A stretch of DNA of 64,000 nt from Nannobrachium achirus (lineage: Eukaryota > Chordata > Actinopteri > Myctophiformes > Myctophidae). The notes under the pieces were generated by a model. The model was not told the origin of the DNA and made no database searches. It was given only the letters and a program-made list of their open reading frames with translations. A program made the position numbers and the translations under genes. Each line of letters opens with the position of its first letter. Position 1 is the stretch's first letter. This document shows positions 1 through 12,314 of the stretch, one piece after another. Where the stretch lies: positions 18,542,865-18,606,864 of the forward strand of contig OY997645.1 of assembly GCA_963921795.1 (NCBI GenBank), written 5' to 3'.

Positions 1-706
1 AAATCAAGCAAATTAAAAACTGTTCAGGGTGTTCATAAAAGCCTGATTAGACGATAAAATTACCAAAGGTTTTTTTGAAAGTGAAATATCCCTTTAAAAC
101 AAAGTTTTGTTACAAACCTGAAGCTCTATATTGCAATAGTAATCGTATTATACACCAATTTAATCCAATCAGGATAGAGAACCCATTTATCAGCTTCTGT
201 TTTAAAATGAGAGAGAGAGAGGGAAACCTTTATTACTGAACAAACACTCATAGCAATGATTACTATGGGAATATAGAGCTATTTAACAATTATTTTAAGA
301 AAAAAATACCACATTAGCACTATAATCATTATTACTTTGTGGGCAGCTGCTCTCATTAGAATGAAATTCATTAGCCACCTTTTATTTGCAACGTTGTTGA
401 GAAAGCCATAGCGTTCAGTCCACATTTATCCATCCAAATTTAAACCCTCAAATGACAAATGCCTCCGAGACTAGTACATACCGGTACAGTCGCTTTGACA
501 GGAAGTGAAGTTTTAAGCCTTGCAGAGGACCAGACTCTAGGCTTGCTGCAAGTCTCCGCAAAAGGGGAGCTTTATTTTTAGCCCTCGAATAACAGGAAGG
601 GGGAAAGGAGGCCAATTCTACCTGGCAAGATGCACAGGACTGACGACATGAGCTCAGTGGAGTGTAAACTGAGCACGGGGGAAGGATGGTACAGTGGAAC
701 AGCTAG

Positions 707-710
<4 letters not shown>
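1..710. other. No gene seen
   Basis: AT-rich sequence with a short GA run near 209-222. Open frames here are short and read into the neighbouring GA microsatellite. No repeat ends, domain or splice-bounded exon could be supported. Confidence 0.6.

Positions 711-766
<56 letters not shown>
711..766. repeat. (AG)n microsatellite
   Basis: About 28 uninterrupted AG units. Its antisense translation gives the Ser-Leu poly-dipeptide frames seen around it, so those frames are artefacts. Confidence 0.97.
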
Positions 767-772
<6 letters not shown>

Positions 773-1468
773 GTGTGGGAGGGTAGGCAAAAGGTGAGTT
801 AGAAGAGAAAAACAAAGAGAGACCAGGCAAGTGCACACATAGACATCAAAGGGGGCTCGAGCCCCTGCCCTTTTATCCATCTGTAAAAAGTGCCTTTCTC
901 CATACCATGAATCCAGTTTTTACTATGGTGAAAGAAATGCAAATGCCCCCCGTTCCATGCCATACCTGAAGGCAGCATTCAAGAGAATGTCCTTGTCCAA
1001 ACTCTCCTGAGCTAGAATGCAGCATCTTATGTTGAAATCAAGAAATGTGTAGAAAATCGAAAATAACGTTGCATTGAGTTTGGAGGTCTGCTATTTTTCA
1101 ATGTTTTCACCAAAAGGCCCTTTTAGAAATTTCAGCCCCTGCCTCTCTAACATTCTCTGCGCGTCCCTGAAAGAGACCGAGTCAACTAATTCCTTCGAAT
1201 GAGATGAGAATAAGATGAGAACATTGCTGTGTTCACAAGCGCACGCTATTCTACATATCTCTTTGTTACAAGGTGTTCTTTTCTAAATGTCACATCTCAA
1301 GTTACAGTCAGCTTTATGATGAGACGTCTAAATCCATCTTCTTATGCCAATCCCAGAATACTATATATAGGCTTATATGAACTCTAATGAATGTTCTGAT
1401 TGTTACCATGGAAACAGAACTTACACAGACGACAAAAACATGACAGTAGACAGAGATAGCTTTTACAT
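767..1468. other. No gene seen
   Basis: Moderately AT-rich unique-looking sequence. Nothing coding, and no terminal repeats found by eye. Confidence 0.55.
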
Positions 1469-1729
1469 ATCGTTGTTGTCGGGTGGAAACCTCGTATCTC
1501 CAAGTTTCAAATGTGTACGTTCTTTCGCAAAGCAAAGCCCTGCTTCATCATTCAAGGCCGTTGCACAAAAGTAGTGAAAACAGCTGATCTACAAGCACAC
1601 AACGCCTCGCTGTGCGAGGCGTTGTGTGCTTGTAGATCGGCTGTTTTCACTAGTTTAAATCATTTTTAAAATCATAAACGCAAAACGAACGGTTTTGGAC
1701 ATACAAGGTTTTCATCGGACAACGACGAT
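1469..1729 (+). mobile_element. MITE family M1, copy A (hairpin-bearing, about 260 bp)
   Basis: The ends are inverted copies: the left begins ATCGTTGTTGTCGGGTGGAA and the right reads the complement of nearly the same sequence, extending through the AAACCT-GTAT-TCCAA block (about 30 bp with mismatches). The centre is a strong palindrome at 1572-1652. The same order (left end, AAGCCCTGCTTCATCA block, palindrome, AAATCATTTTTAAAAT block, ACGGTTTTGGACATAC, right end) recurs at 53101-53573, 54557-54779 and, reversed, 61641-61897. It has no coding capacity. I could not fix the target duplication, so the superfamily is unassigned. Confidence 0.85.
1572..1652. repeat. GATCTACAAGC palindrome, copy 1
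   Basis: Arms of about 38 bp pair with one or two mismatches around a CTGTG loop. From outside in: TAGTGAAAACAGC, the shared core GATCTACAAGCACACAACG, then CCTCG. It lies at the centre of M1 copy A. Confidence 0.95.
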
Positions 1730-2626
<897 letters not shown>

Positions 2627-3883
2627 GATGAGACTTAAACTGGGCTTCAGGAGGAATACCTTGTCTTGGTCTCGTTACAAGGAATGATTGGGAAACAGAT
2701 CCGGGCCTCTGGATTCATTATCTCACACACAGAAGCATGCTTATGGCACGAACACCTCCGGTACCGATCACCTGTCAGGGCTTCCACACGGGGGATGTAT
2801 TTATCGAGACAAAATGAATGGAGGGGGAGGCAGGGCAAATGAATAGTTTGCCTCGTAAACACCTTTGATTTCAGGTCTCTCTCCAAGTATGACAACCATT
2901 GGTGGTGGTTGTGGGGGGGATGACGTTAGATGCAATTAAAAGAAACGATGGGGGAGTAATCACTGGGTGCCAGCGGCTATCGCCTCCATTGATGTGTCTG
3001 AAATATGCATAAGGAGAAGGTGATAGCCCAGACCCAGGTTCAGGCCTCTAATTAAGGGAGAGATGCCCCTCAGTAAGTCAGCCGTCATGGCAACGAGGGG
3101 GAGAGTAAACGCTGCGGGGGGATATGCAGGTTCGGTCAGCAACTTTACACGAAGTAAAGATGCATGTACAATCTGGGAGACACTCACTCACACACGCACG
3201 CACGCACACGCACGCACATGTGGATTGAAAAATGAAAATAATGCTCAAAGCATGCATGTGGAAATAGCTTTAATGAAAACTTTATGCTAGGATACACGCT
3301 AAGCTATATGGCTGAGCTGATGTCCTGCAACTATTACACACTTGTGTTTTTTCTTTCTCTTTTTTTCCTTTTTCAAATGATATCAATAAATAATGCCAGC
3401 GGTGTCAACGGGTGTGACTGAAATGAGAATCAGATTTGGTTTTTCACTCCCACGTTTCACTGTTGGTTTCTGGTCTTCTATTTTTGAGGCAAATTTAGGT
3501 CACGACTCACAAGGTAGTATTTTTAAACATCGGCCCCTTTGGCCAATGTCTGCCAGCCACGATAAATTCAACCAGGCTTTTTCGTGTTAAAAACGTTCCA
3601 CTCTGTTCTTCACTATCGGTTCCTGGTTGTGTTGTGATGTTATATGTTTGTAGTTCTGCTACTGTTCTGCTATTATTTTTAAATGTTTGAAAGTGAAAAG
3701 GGTTACGTGTGTCAGTGGGGAGTGGGTTTTATAGATATTGGAGAAGAGAATGGGAGAACTTGTCCGTTAAATAGTTCACAGTTCACGTTAATCGGGTGCA
3801 CGGTTCTGGCAGAAACAGTATATTTGTAAAGATTACCAGCACTTGGGTACCAGGTTTCCATTCAGACATATCCCCATTCCGAA
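2627..3883. other. No gene seen; short CACG-rich tract
   Basis: Contains a degenerate CA/CACG simple repeat at 3181-3220. The rest has no recognisable gene or mobile element. Confidence 0.55.
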
Positions 3884-3992
3884 CACCAGGTTAGCATTCA
3901 CCAGCGTCGGCAGGTTAGCATTTCACCAGGTTAGCATTCACCAGCATTAGTTTTACTGAGGTTAGGGTTAAGGTTAGGTTAGGGTTAGGGTT
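3884..3992 (+). repeat. Telomere-like module, copy 1
   Basis: Three CACCAGGTTAGCATT-type units, one with the linker CAGCGTCGGCAGGTTAGC, are followed by TTTTACTGAGG and degenerate (TTAGGG)n from 3961. The same module recurs at 6281-6418 (reversed), 7644-7772 and 29649-29790. This is an interstitial degenerate array, not a chromosome end. Confidence 0.85.
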
Positions 3993-4360
3993 GACAGAAT
4001 AGCAATGAGTAACCCAGCACTTGGTCTCTTATTTATTGCAGGCCCATCAGCAGATCAAACACTGGCAGTTTGATTTATAAATGTGTCCTTAAATCTTAAA
4101 TCAGACAATAATACAGTGCATTAATAATATAGCTTGAACTTGATACCCAATTTTGACCCACATGAAAAATAACTTGATTTATTCACACTGAGTGAGGCCT
4201 AAAAACGTCGGCGTTTGATCAGCTAATGGGGCTTCTGAATAAATAAGAGATCCTAAAAGGAAGAAGTAAGTGCTGGTGATCTTTAAAAATAACCAATCAA
4301 AAATATTAACAAGAGCTTGTGACTATATTACATTAGATCTATTGGAACCATACATTGGAA

Positions 4361-4822
4361 CAGTGGTTCTCAACCTGTGGGTCGGGACCCCCAGGGGGGT
4401 CCACACATTATTTTTGGGGGGTCCCCAGATGATTAACTTAATGTGCAACATTGTTTTCTCTCTCTCAACAGTAAACAAACCAACATAATGTTTAAGTGTA
4501 TAGGGGGTTATGGACATTTCTAAAGTGACAATTTAAGGACTTTTTAATACCTCTAAAATGACAAATTAAACATTGGCCAAATTGTCGAATATTAGAGGCA
4601 GAAATTGTGAAAATAGACGATCTACAATGCTAAACAACGTCTCACAACGTGAGGCATTGTGAGCATGTAGATCTGCTATTTTCACAATGGAACCATGTTA
4701 TACAAAATGTAATGCCTCGACTCTTAGTGCTCGTCAGGGTGTGGGGGTCTCCGGGTGGGTGGGTCCCCAATTGAAATATGATTATTTTGGGGGTCGCGGC
4801 CTGAAAAGGTTGAGAACCACTG
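4361..4822 (+). mobile_element. hAT-like non-autonomous element (CAGTGGTTCTCAACC family)
   Basis: The ends are CAGTGGTTCTCAACC and its complement GGTTGAGAACCACTG, followed inward by G-rich GGGTCGGGACCCCC and GGGGGTCGCGG blocks. An 8-bp duplication with one mismatch flanks it (CATTGGAA at 4353-4360, AATTGGAA at 4823-4830). The 8-bp duplication and CAGNG ends are hallmarks of hAT transposons. It has no ORF. A shorter relative lies at 51821-51998, and both carry the hairpin cassette internally. Confidence 0.92.
4604..4688. repeat. GATCTACAAGC palindrome, copy 2
   Basis: Outer arms ATTGTGAAAATAG and CTATTTTCACAAT pair perfectly. The core is GATCTACAATGC against GCATGTAGATC, and the centre is a partly decayed GTCTCACAACGTGAGGC. 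Internal to the hAT element at 4361-4822. Confidence 0.9.
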
Positions 4823-4865
4823 AATTGGAACACAGATAATTATTTCCATTTCCTGAAAAGTAGGC

Positions 4866-4912
4866 CTAACGGTTTTGGACAGTAATGTTTCTGCCCAACA
4901 GCTACGATATTT
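4866..4912 (+). mobile_element. M1 right-end remnant
   Basis: ACGGTTTTGGACA followed by a diverged TGTTTCTGCCCAACAGCTACGAT matches the right end of M1 elements. No left half or palindrome is adjacent, so this is a truncated relic. Confidence 0.55.
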
Positions 4913-5240
4913 AAAAGGGCAGTGTGGAGAAAGAATCACTGTAGCCTATTCCTGTTGCTCCTATTCCCATCTTTTTCTTTCATTTCCTCTTTAAGGTGTT
5001 ATTTATGTCAACGACATGCATTGAAACATGCAGCAGTCTCTGCCCCTGGTTAAAGATTTGGTTCGGATACTGTACTGTGACAATGACTGCATGGTTTTGC
5101 TTGATAGTGCTTGAACCTCTTTCTGTACCCGATTAACCCTCTCTTACTTGCACCGTACTGAAACTAAATTGGTCGACTGGACGCTCACATGTCATTGTGT
5201 TTCAAATAAGCACAAGGTAATTGGTTTCTAAGCTCCTCGG

Positions 5241-5342
5241 GGTGTGTGCGTGTGTGTGTGTGCGTGTGCATGCGTGCGTGCGTGTGTGTGTGTGCGTGTG
5301 CGTGCGTGTTCATGTATGTATGTACGCATGTGTGTGTGCGCC
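5241..5342. repeat. Impure GT/GTGC simple repeat
   Basis: Alternating GT, TGCG and ATGT units over about 100 bp. Confidence 0.9.
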
Positions 5343-6280
5343 TGCCGCCTGGATGCTGAAATGAATTCTCTCACTTTACTGGGTGTGCTGCCGTCTTACT
5401 AACAGGGATGGCAGCTGCCTGGCCCTGCCTGTTGCAATGTTTCACATGATTGTTATTCTTTGGTGGCTGGCTGAACACATCTTGGCAAGAGGCCAGTGGC
5501 ATGTGAGAAATTACTTCCATTGCCACAGTAGGGGCGGGTGGTACCTTGATGGCCCTTCCACTCAGCCATTATTCTATTAGGGTTTGACAGTAGCTTAGAA
5601 AGGACCTACTGTAGTCTGTGACTATTCTGGGCTTTTAGAAAATAATAATAATAATTGCAGTTCAACTAAAGTCTTCCCCACAAAAACACAAAACAGAAAA
5701 GACACTAGTATAGAGCCCTGAGGGACTCCGGTCAACCATTATGGGGTTTAAGTGGTCAACTCATTTTGCTGGGTGTGTGATCAAGCGGCCTAGTCGCTTA
5801 CCTTTTGCGCTTGTTCAGATAGACCTGGCCGCTTGTTTCTATTGCAAAATCTAGCAACACTGCAAACATGGTTTATTCTAAAGTCTGTCTCTGTATCTAT
5901 CTCTGTACTGTATATCTGTCCGCAGTCCACATAAAAGTACACAATCAGTCACTTCACAGTTTTTCACACTGCTACATGCATGCAGCAAACCACAAGGCCA
6001 AGCTCCAAGCAACTTTATAAACATTAGCTCATATTAGGACAACATTGTTGATGTGTAGGCATTGTTCAAAATATACGTAGGCCTATCACTGTAGACCAGT
6101 GTAAAATGATGAGGGAAATAAGTATCACACTGCACAATACTGAAGAAAGGTTTTCAATTTACATTTTAAGATGTATGGGGCAAGGTGATTACTGTAAATT
6201 AAGATATATGGATGTATTTTAAGAAGTATGTATGATGTATTTTGTGATTCCCCTTGCAGTGGCCGGGTGTTCCGACCACC
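5343..6280. other. No gene seen
   Basis: Contains a short AAT run near 5640-5655 and a TAGGCCTA octamer at 6078. No gene or bounded mobile element could be supported. Confidence 0.5.
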
Positions 6281-6418
6281 TAACCCTAACCCTAACCTCA
6301 GTAAAACTATGCCTAAAACTAACCCTAACCTCAGTAAAACTATGCCTAAACCTAACCCTAACCCTAACCTCAGTAAAACTATGCCTAAACCTAACCCTAC
6401 CTGCCGACGCTGGTGAAA
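6281..6418 (-). repeat. Telomere-like module, copy 2
   Basis: Three units of (CTAACC)n joined by CTCAGTAAAACTATGCCTAAA, ending CTGCCGACGCTGGTGAAA. Read on the minus strand this is the linker, TTTTACTGAGG and TTAGGG-like repeat of the other module copies. The short proline/asparagine frames here are repeat translations. Confidence 0.88.
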
Positions 6419-6663
6419 CGAAATGAGCGGCTCTGCCTGGAGCTGTGGTGTGAATCCAAATTGCGCCTCACGGACAGTTGAGTCGGGCGAGACTCTGTGT
6501 CCTGCATAAACTAACACTATGCTTCATTGATGTAAATCCATGGAAATGAGCACAATGTCCAGAACAAGGTTAAAAAGACCTAAGACTTAGTTTTTCGGGC
6601 CGAATATCGGAGTGAATTTCGGAGCACGCAAATAAAAAATCAACCTCACGTTATGTCAGTCAC

Positions 6664-6778
6664 GTTTGCACACTGCCGCCCGTTTCGCGCACCACTCGGT
6701 CCCTTGCTCTCTCTATCTCCCTCTCTCTCCTTGCCCTGAAAAACGCATTTCGCAACGAAAAACGCAGCAGTGTGCAAC
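6664..6778. mobile_element. Small terminal-inverted-repeat element
   Basis: GTTTGCACACTGCCGC on the left pairs with GCAGCAGTGTGCAAC on the right, flanking a CT-rich centre and a CGAAAAACGC repeat. It abuts the next element, whose ends also contain TTTGCACAC, so the two may be related. Confidence 0.55.
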
Positions 6779-6786
6779 CACCTTTA

Positions 6787-7097
6787 AGCCCTTTGCACAC
6801 AGGCGCGTTTAACCGCACGGATAAAACGGACAATATAATTTTTTGAAAAGAAAACAATGATTCTCTATGACCTCATGCACACCGGCTCCGAATTAGCCGT
6901 CCGCCGTGCGTTTTTTTGTCGATCGAACCCAGTTCGATTTGTGCGTCTTGTCGCATGCAGTAAAAAACTCGTCACTCCTTTTATGACTCCTTTTTGGATC
7001 CGCAGCGCCGATTCCGCACAGCCTTGCACACCAAATCCAATGTGTTTTATTCATGCCGCAAACGAAAAAAACGCAACTGTCCTGTGTGCAAAGGGCT
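6787..7097. mobile_element. Harbinger-like MITE (311 bp)
   Basis: AGCCCTTTGCACACAGG on the left and its exact complement on the right are flanked by TTA on both sides (6784-6786, 7098-7100). A 3-bp TWA duplication is typical of PIF/Harbinger. The 92-codon frame inside is CpG-rich MITE sequence with no domain. Confidence 0.75.
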
Positions 7098-7328
7098 TTA
7101 TTCTAACAACAGCATGCATGTTCAATTGCAATTGATATGCAATTGATATGTGTCCCTTGATTTACAGTATACTTGTTTGCCGTGTCACACACCAAAAAGA
7201 TCCAGCAAGAGCCGCTGATACAAACGACCTACGGCCTGGTCGCGACTTAGGCCACGACTTGGAGGTCGTAGGTCCCGGTTCTGGAGGTTTTGCGCGATCT
7301 CGGTCGTAATTCAGCGACCTGGGAAGTC

Positions 7329-7632
7329 CGCGATCGAAACTCTACGCTTGCTAAGGGAAGGGACGCGAGTTTAGAAACTCTACGCTTGCTAAGGGAAGGA
7401 GCGCCGCGATCGAAACTCTACGCTTGCTAAGGGAAGGGACGCGAGTTTAGAAACTCTACGCTTGCTAAGGGAAGGAGCGCCGCGATCGAAACTCTACGCT
7501 TGCTAAGGGAAGGGACGCGAGTTTAGAAACTCTACGCTTGCTAAGGGAAGGAGCGCCGCGATCGAAACTCTACGCTTGCTAAGGGAAGGGACGCGAGTTT
7601 AGAAACTCTACGCTTGCTAAGGGAAGGAGCGC
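7329..7632. repeat. 76-bp minisatellite, four units
   Basis: Units start at 7331, 7407, 7483 and 7559 and are nearly identical. Each has two half-units sharing AAACTCTACGCTTGCTAAGG, one preceded by CGCGATCG and the other by GCGAGTTTAG, so there are eight copies of the inner motif. Near-identity suggests recent expansion or homogenisation. Confidence 0.95.
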
Positions 7633-7643
7633 TCGTTTTCAAC

Positions 7644-7772
7644 AGCGTCGGCAGGTTAGCTACTCAGTGTCGGCAGGTTAGGGTTAGGGTTAGGGTTAGG
7701 GTTAGGGTTAGAGTTGGGGTTAGGGTTAAGGTTAGGGTTAGAGTTAGAGTTGGGGTTAGGGTTAAGGATAGG
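7644..7772 (+). repeat. Telomere-like module, copy 3
   Basis: CAGCGTCGGCAGGTTAGC and a second GTCGGCAGGTTA lead into about 100 bp of TTAGGG repeats with GAGTTGGGG and AAGG variants. It lies inside the foldback element, directly after the minisatellite. Confidence 0.9.
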
Positions 7773-8123
7773 TTTTGGTGCACCTCGCGCGGTCCAAGTG
7801 ACTACAATGGAGCGCTTCCTACCTCCGGTTCAGCCAATCACAAGCTTCAAAAGGTTGAATAGCGCTGCTGCTCTAGAATATTCTGCAAAAAGACCTTTTA
7901 AATACGACCGCGGACTTCCCAGGTCGCTGAACAACGGCCCGATCGCGCAACAACGGCCCGGGGACGACCGAGGTGGCGCAACCACGGCCGGGGGTCGCGA
8001 AACTAGACCGGCCGCGACCTAACAAGTATGTACCGCGAACTACGACCTCCAGAACCGGGACCTACGACCTCCAGGTCGTGGCCTAGGTCGCGACCAGGCC
8101 GTAGGTCGTTCGTATCAGCGGCT

Positions 8124-10179
8124 GTCTCTCAAAAGATCAGCGCGTTGTGAGCTTAGATGCTGTTTTCATGTGTGTGACACACACCCAACTAAGTAGGCTA
8201 TAAATGACCCTTGTGGTGTATTCAGTGATAAAACCCGCTATACAGGCTCTCTGCATGTGTGCATGTCCTCATGTGGTGATGGTCTTACGCATCATTTGGT
8301 TAAATGGAAATGGCTATCTTTATAAATATTTCAACCATGTACAAAAGTGCTTCTCAAGAATGATGATGCACAAAAAATAAAATACCATGCATAGATTTTG
8401 AACTACGATCCAATTTTCACACTCACAGAATATAATATAATATTGTTTTTTTAACACATTGTTAACTAAGTTGTTAATTAACAGAGATCCTATAGTAGCC
8501 TTTAATTATGTTGTTTACTTTAGGCTTTAGTAGTAGCAACATGTTCCAATATCATTCCGTCCTGTAAATTTATAACAGCTTGCATTGAGAGGAGCTTTTA
8601 GACATTTTTATGACCACGTTGTTAAAGTGAAAAATGTGATACTGTTGCAGTTAACAACAGCTCCCCATCCCCTTTCCTGGCAAATTGTGTATCCCATTTA
8701 CACATTCAGGTGTTACATTTTGGAACTATATTGCTTTAACGTTGCCAAGAAAGATAGAAAATTAGAGAGCGTATACTGCAGACGACCATCTGTATTTGTT
8801 TTCCATTCTACTGTGCGTTTCAATTTGCCGCGTTTGAATGATATATATTCATGAGCGTTAACAAATCAGTTCTTGCTCCATTTCAGGTAAAAGGTGTGGA
8901 AACCTGCATACTGGGCTGCGCCATCCTTTATGCAAGGGAAGGGATGCCTCATTCCCTTGTTTTGTGTCACTCTCTGAGTAATGTGTTTACTGAATTACAC
9001 AAAAGCAACTCGCAGTACATCGAGCATCCCTCACATTCAGTCAGGAAGAAAGAAAGAAAAACAAAACAATGTGCTCCTTCAAGCGCACGACTCACATCCA
9101 TGTGATGTTCCAGTGTTTCCCCGGCTGTTTGGCAAGCTGTTCACCCTTCGCAAACAACAAGTGACAGAGGATCTTCCGCCACACTGGCCAGATATGTAAA
9201 ATGTCTGGGAATGAGTTTCAGCTCCGCTCAGCAACAGAGTCATCTACAAGTATAATGTTTCCGGCATGGACTTATCCAAAGTGGGAACTAATGAATTTAA
9301 AGGACCTATTTAGAATCAGACAATTGCAGATGGAGGCATCCATCATTCCCAGGACTTGTCTATTTGACCATAATTCCAAAGCCACTGCTATAGTAGTTAC
9401 TTAAAATGCATCTAATAACTGCAGCCGAATCTGCCGACGACACAGTGGACGCACACTGGTGTGCCGTCAAGAAAGGTTCATGGTGTGCCTTGGCATGTTG
9501 TGACCACAACGCATTACATGTCTTGAAACTTGTGCCTTTGAAAACCCCTGCTGTAGAGCCATTGCATTTGAAAAGGTCAGTGGTCCATGTATCTGATGTC
9601 TCTCTTCTATATCAGCAGATCAACCAGAAAATGGTTCAAATGTTGTTTTTTAGGTTATAGAAATATAGAATTTGTCTCTGTGTTGTTGGAATGTGCGCAC
9701 ATAAAGACAAAGTGCTGATGTAGTAAATAATAATAATACAATAAAATGTAACGTTTTGTATAGAGATGTAACAATATCAATGTATATGGGCACACCGTTT
9801 GGGAACTACTCATACAGTATACAGTAGGAGATGAAGATGAGTACTGCAACCTGGGCTTCAAAACCCCCTCCACTTCATGAAGACCACATTATCTAACATA
9901 TAATTTTCCGAATGTCTGTCTGTCTGTCTGAGTGTCTGTCTGTCTGAAACCGCGTTTCTCCTCAGTGGCTGGAGCAATTGATCTGAAATCGCATCACCAT
10001 CAGCATATGAACACACCTGACATAACTGTGAAGCCCGTTTGTCACTTTCACAAATCGTATGCTGTATAATTGCATTTTTATGGTGTATCTATATCTATTT
10101 AGCCTACAGTACCTTTTGTGACCACACATGTTAAGGGAGGGGCGCTGTTGTTCAGGCCATGCACAATCACACACAAACC
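8124..10179. other. No gene seen
   Basis: Short frames at 8585-9660 lack domains or plausible splice structure. A (GTCT)n run with a possible diverged repeat tail occupies about 9913-10010. Confidence 0.5.
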
Positions 10180-10274
10180 CACACACACACACACACACAC
10201 ACACACGGGGGGGGGGGGGGGGGGAGTGTGTGTGTGTGCAGGCGGGCAGGCGGGCGGGCGGGCGGGGGGGGGGT
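10180..10274. repeat. (CA)n - G-run - (GT)n - GGGC composite
   Basis: Thirteen CA units, then 18 G residues (10207-10224), then TGTGTGTGTGTG, then GGCGGGC repeats and a final run of G. CA and GT arms are complementary, and the G runs have quadruplex potential. Confidence 0.95.
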
Positions 10275-10389
10275 GGTTCTGGCCCTGTTACAGATGTTGT
10301 CCAAAATCATGCAGATCGGTACACAGTATCTCTGTAGCCGTTAAATGGAACGGGTATTTCTTACATTGATGCTCCTACATATTAGCATG

Positions 10390-10640
10390 CAAGCACCAGT
10401 TAAAGTTACTTTCCATCCCTCATGTACTGTGTGCACAGTGCACATCCCATAATCCACACACTGCACATCATTTCGGAGCTCATATCTTTGAACGGGTAAG
10501 GGCTATTATCATACAAGCACCAGTTAAAGTTACTTTCCATCCCTCATATACTGTATGCACAGTGCACATCCCATAACCCACACACTGCACAGCATTTTGG
10601 AGCTCATATCTTTTTGAACGGGTAAGGGCTAGTATCATTA
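10390..10640 (+). repeat. 124-bp tandem duplication
   Basis: CAAGCACCAGTTAAAGTTAC starts at 10390 and again at 10514. Both units carry the same order of blocks (ACTTTCCATCCCTCAT, GTGCACAGTGCACATCCCATAA, GGAGCTCATATCTTT, GAACGGGTAAGGGCT) with scattered substitutions. Confidence 0.93.
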
Positions 10641-12256
10641 AACTCAGAATGGGGCTCTGCTCCTTTACATATGTTTCAGTATTAGGCCTTAACTGGGAAA
10701 AGCAAGATTCTTTTCATGAATCTAAGAAACCATTTTGAACACCTCTTGCAGAAATCCAGGATATATTGCAGATTTTATAGGCCTATTGCTAAGCCAAATA
10801 TCATGATTTGTAAAGAAAGAGAAGCATGTTTGGGCTCCAAAATGTATTATACTAAGTACAGAGACTGCATGCAAGCACCGCCGGACACTAAGTGGCATTT
10901 TTGCCATCACATCACACCCTTCACACCCATCACACCCATTGGGCGTCATATACTGTAAGACCACCACACTTGGCTCTGTTTCATTTAGTGTAGCACACTC
11001 AAACTTTAAAAATATCAAGGACTCCCATAACTCGAGAGTGTACATATGGGACATTTGGTTCCATTTGTACACTCAGAGTAACACGCCTGTAAGGGGCCAT
11101 TTGGAACCCCATCAAGAAACCATGAGGGTCCCTAGCTGGACCACAATTTGAGACCCACTGGTGTAGCAGAGTCTTTCCAGTGAGACAACATGCACAGTAT
11201 CAGCACACTGACTCTGTTTGACCAGAATGAACCTTCATTGGTAACACCTGTGAAGGAAGTACGGAAGAGGCCCAATTTCTTTCCAATATGGCTGCTGGCC
11301 ATAGAGCCTATCATACAAACAAAAATTGCAATATGGCATATGCACAAGCTCACAGGGGATCACGGGACACGTTGTGAGCTTGATTATCAGGTATTATGAT
11401 TATACTAGGAGGACGTTTTTTTTCCAAAAAAGTGTACATGTCAGGTGGGTGGTGACCCAGCTGAAGTTAGCCACACCCACAGTGTTGGGGGAATGGTAAA
11501 AGGGGAGGGGATCATTATATGATGTCACACTATCTGTGATTTTGGATCGGCACTTTTGACCCACAAGGTGGCAGCCTCGAAGAAGAAACCCAAAATTCAA
11601 AGGGAATACATAATTGCTCATAACAACCACACCAGGGGGTCTAATGAAATACTGTCAACCTCCTAGACACATGAAAACCAGAAAAAGTACAAAACTATGG
11701 CACCACCTCTTTAAGTGGTTGAGTGGTTAAATATGGCTGTGTTGCTGTGCGTAGCAGTACCATGGAAGAAGACGCTGGTCTTCCAAAGGCATTACTGTAA
11801 AACCCTGTCCTGAGGGCATGCCGACCGTCCGCTGCCTCTCCCTTATCTGCCTGTAGTGCCCCTGAGGGGTGCGTGCATGCATGCGTGCATGCGCGTGTGC
11901 ATGTGCGTGTGTGTGCGGTGCTATTATTAGGAGAACTGCTGCAAGGTAAAGAAAAATGCCACGGAGGACAGTTATTTTTAACAGCTCGAGCTTGCCTTGG
12001 CTCCTATCCTGGTTTTGCCTCTATTTTTCCCCTCGTCTTTCTCGCATGTAGCCCGACTTGCTGTGTGCCCTTGCACCCCCCGTGCACGCCACACACTGCA
12101 CCCATCCTCCTCCTCCTCCTCCATGTTGCCCCCACATCCTCCTCTCTTTCTCTCCCTCTCTCTCTCTCTCTTAAGCCCGATACTGTCTTTTTGTCTTTTT
12201 ACAATGCAGTGTACTGAAAGCTGTTCAGCATATAGAACGCAGTTGGTTTGGTAACA
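10641..12256. other. No gene; possible hAT end
   Basis: TTTGAGACCCACTG ending at 11160 resembles a hAT right end, but I found no matching left end. A GC/TG-rich simple tract lies at 11868-11915. Nothing else identifiable. Confidence 0.45.
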
Positions 12257-12286
12257 TTGCTTGCAGATCTGCTATTTTTGGCATGC
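12257..12286. repeat. Half-hairpin remnant
   Basis: GCTTGCAGATCTGCTATTTT matches only the right arm of the GATCTACAAGC palindrome, so it looks like a relic after loss of one arm. Confidence 0.5.
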
Positions 12287-12314
12287 ACATGGCATAGCAT
12301 ACACATACAGTATG

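Larger units (their letters stand above)
7210..8123. mobile_element. Foldback element with long, GC-rich inverted ends
   Basis: The first 80 or so bases from AGCCGCTGATAC pair with the end of the element with few mismatches. After an extra segment of roughly 140 bp on the right arm, pairing resumes (CAGCGACCTGGGAAGTCCGCG on the left against its complement around 7909). The arms consist of repeated GACCTACGACC/GGTCGTAGG blocks. The interior holds a 76-bp minisatellite and a telomere-like module. No clear target duplication and no ORF with a domain. Confidence 0.8.

Noticed and set aside
7329..7632. CRISPR-like array
   Set aside because: Units are contiguous 76-bp tandem copies without unique spacers, in a eukaryotic window.
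7675..7772. True telomere or chromosome end
   Set aside because: Repeats are short, degenerate and flanked on both sides by ordinary sequence; the same module recurs three more times.
11140..11160. Right end of a hAT element (TTTGAGACCCACTG)
   Set aside because: No matching left end or duplication found in the preceding kilobase.
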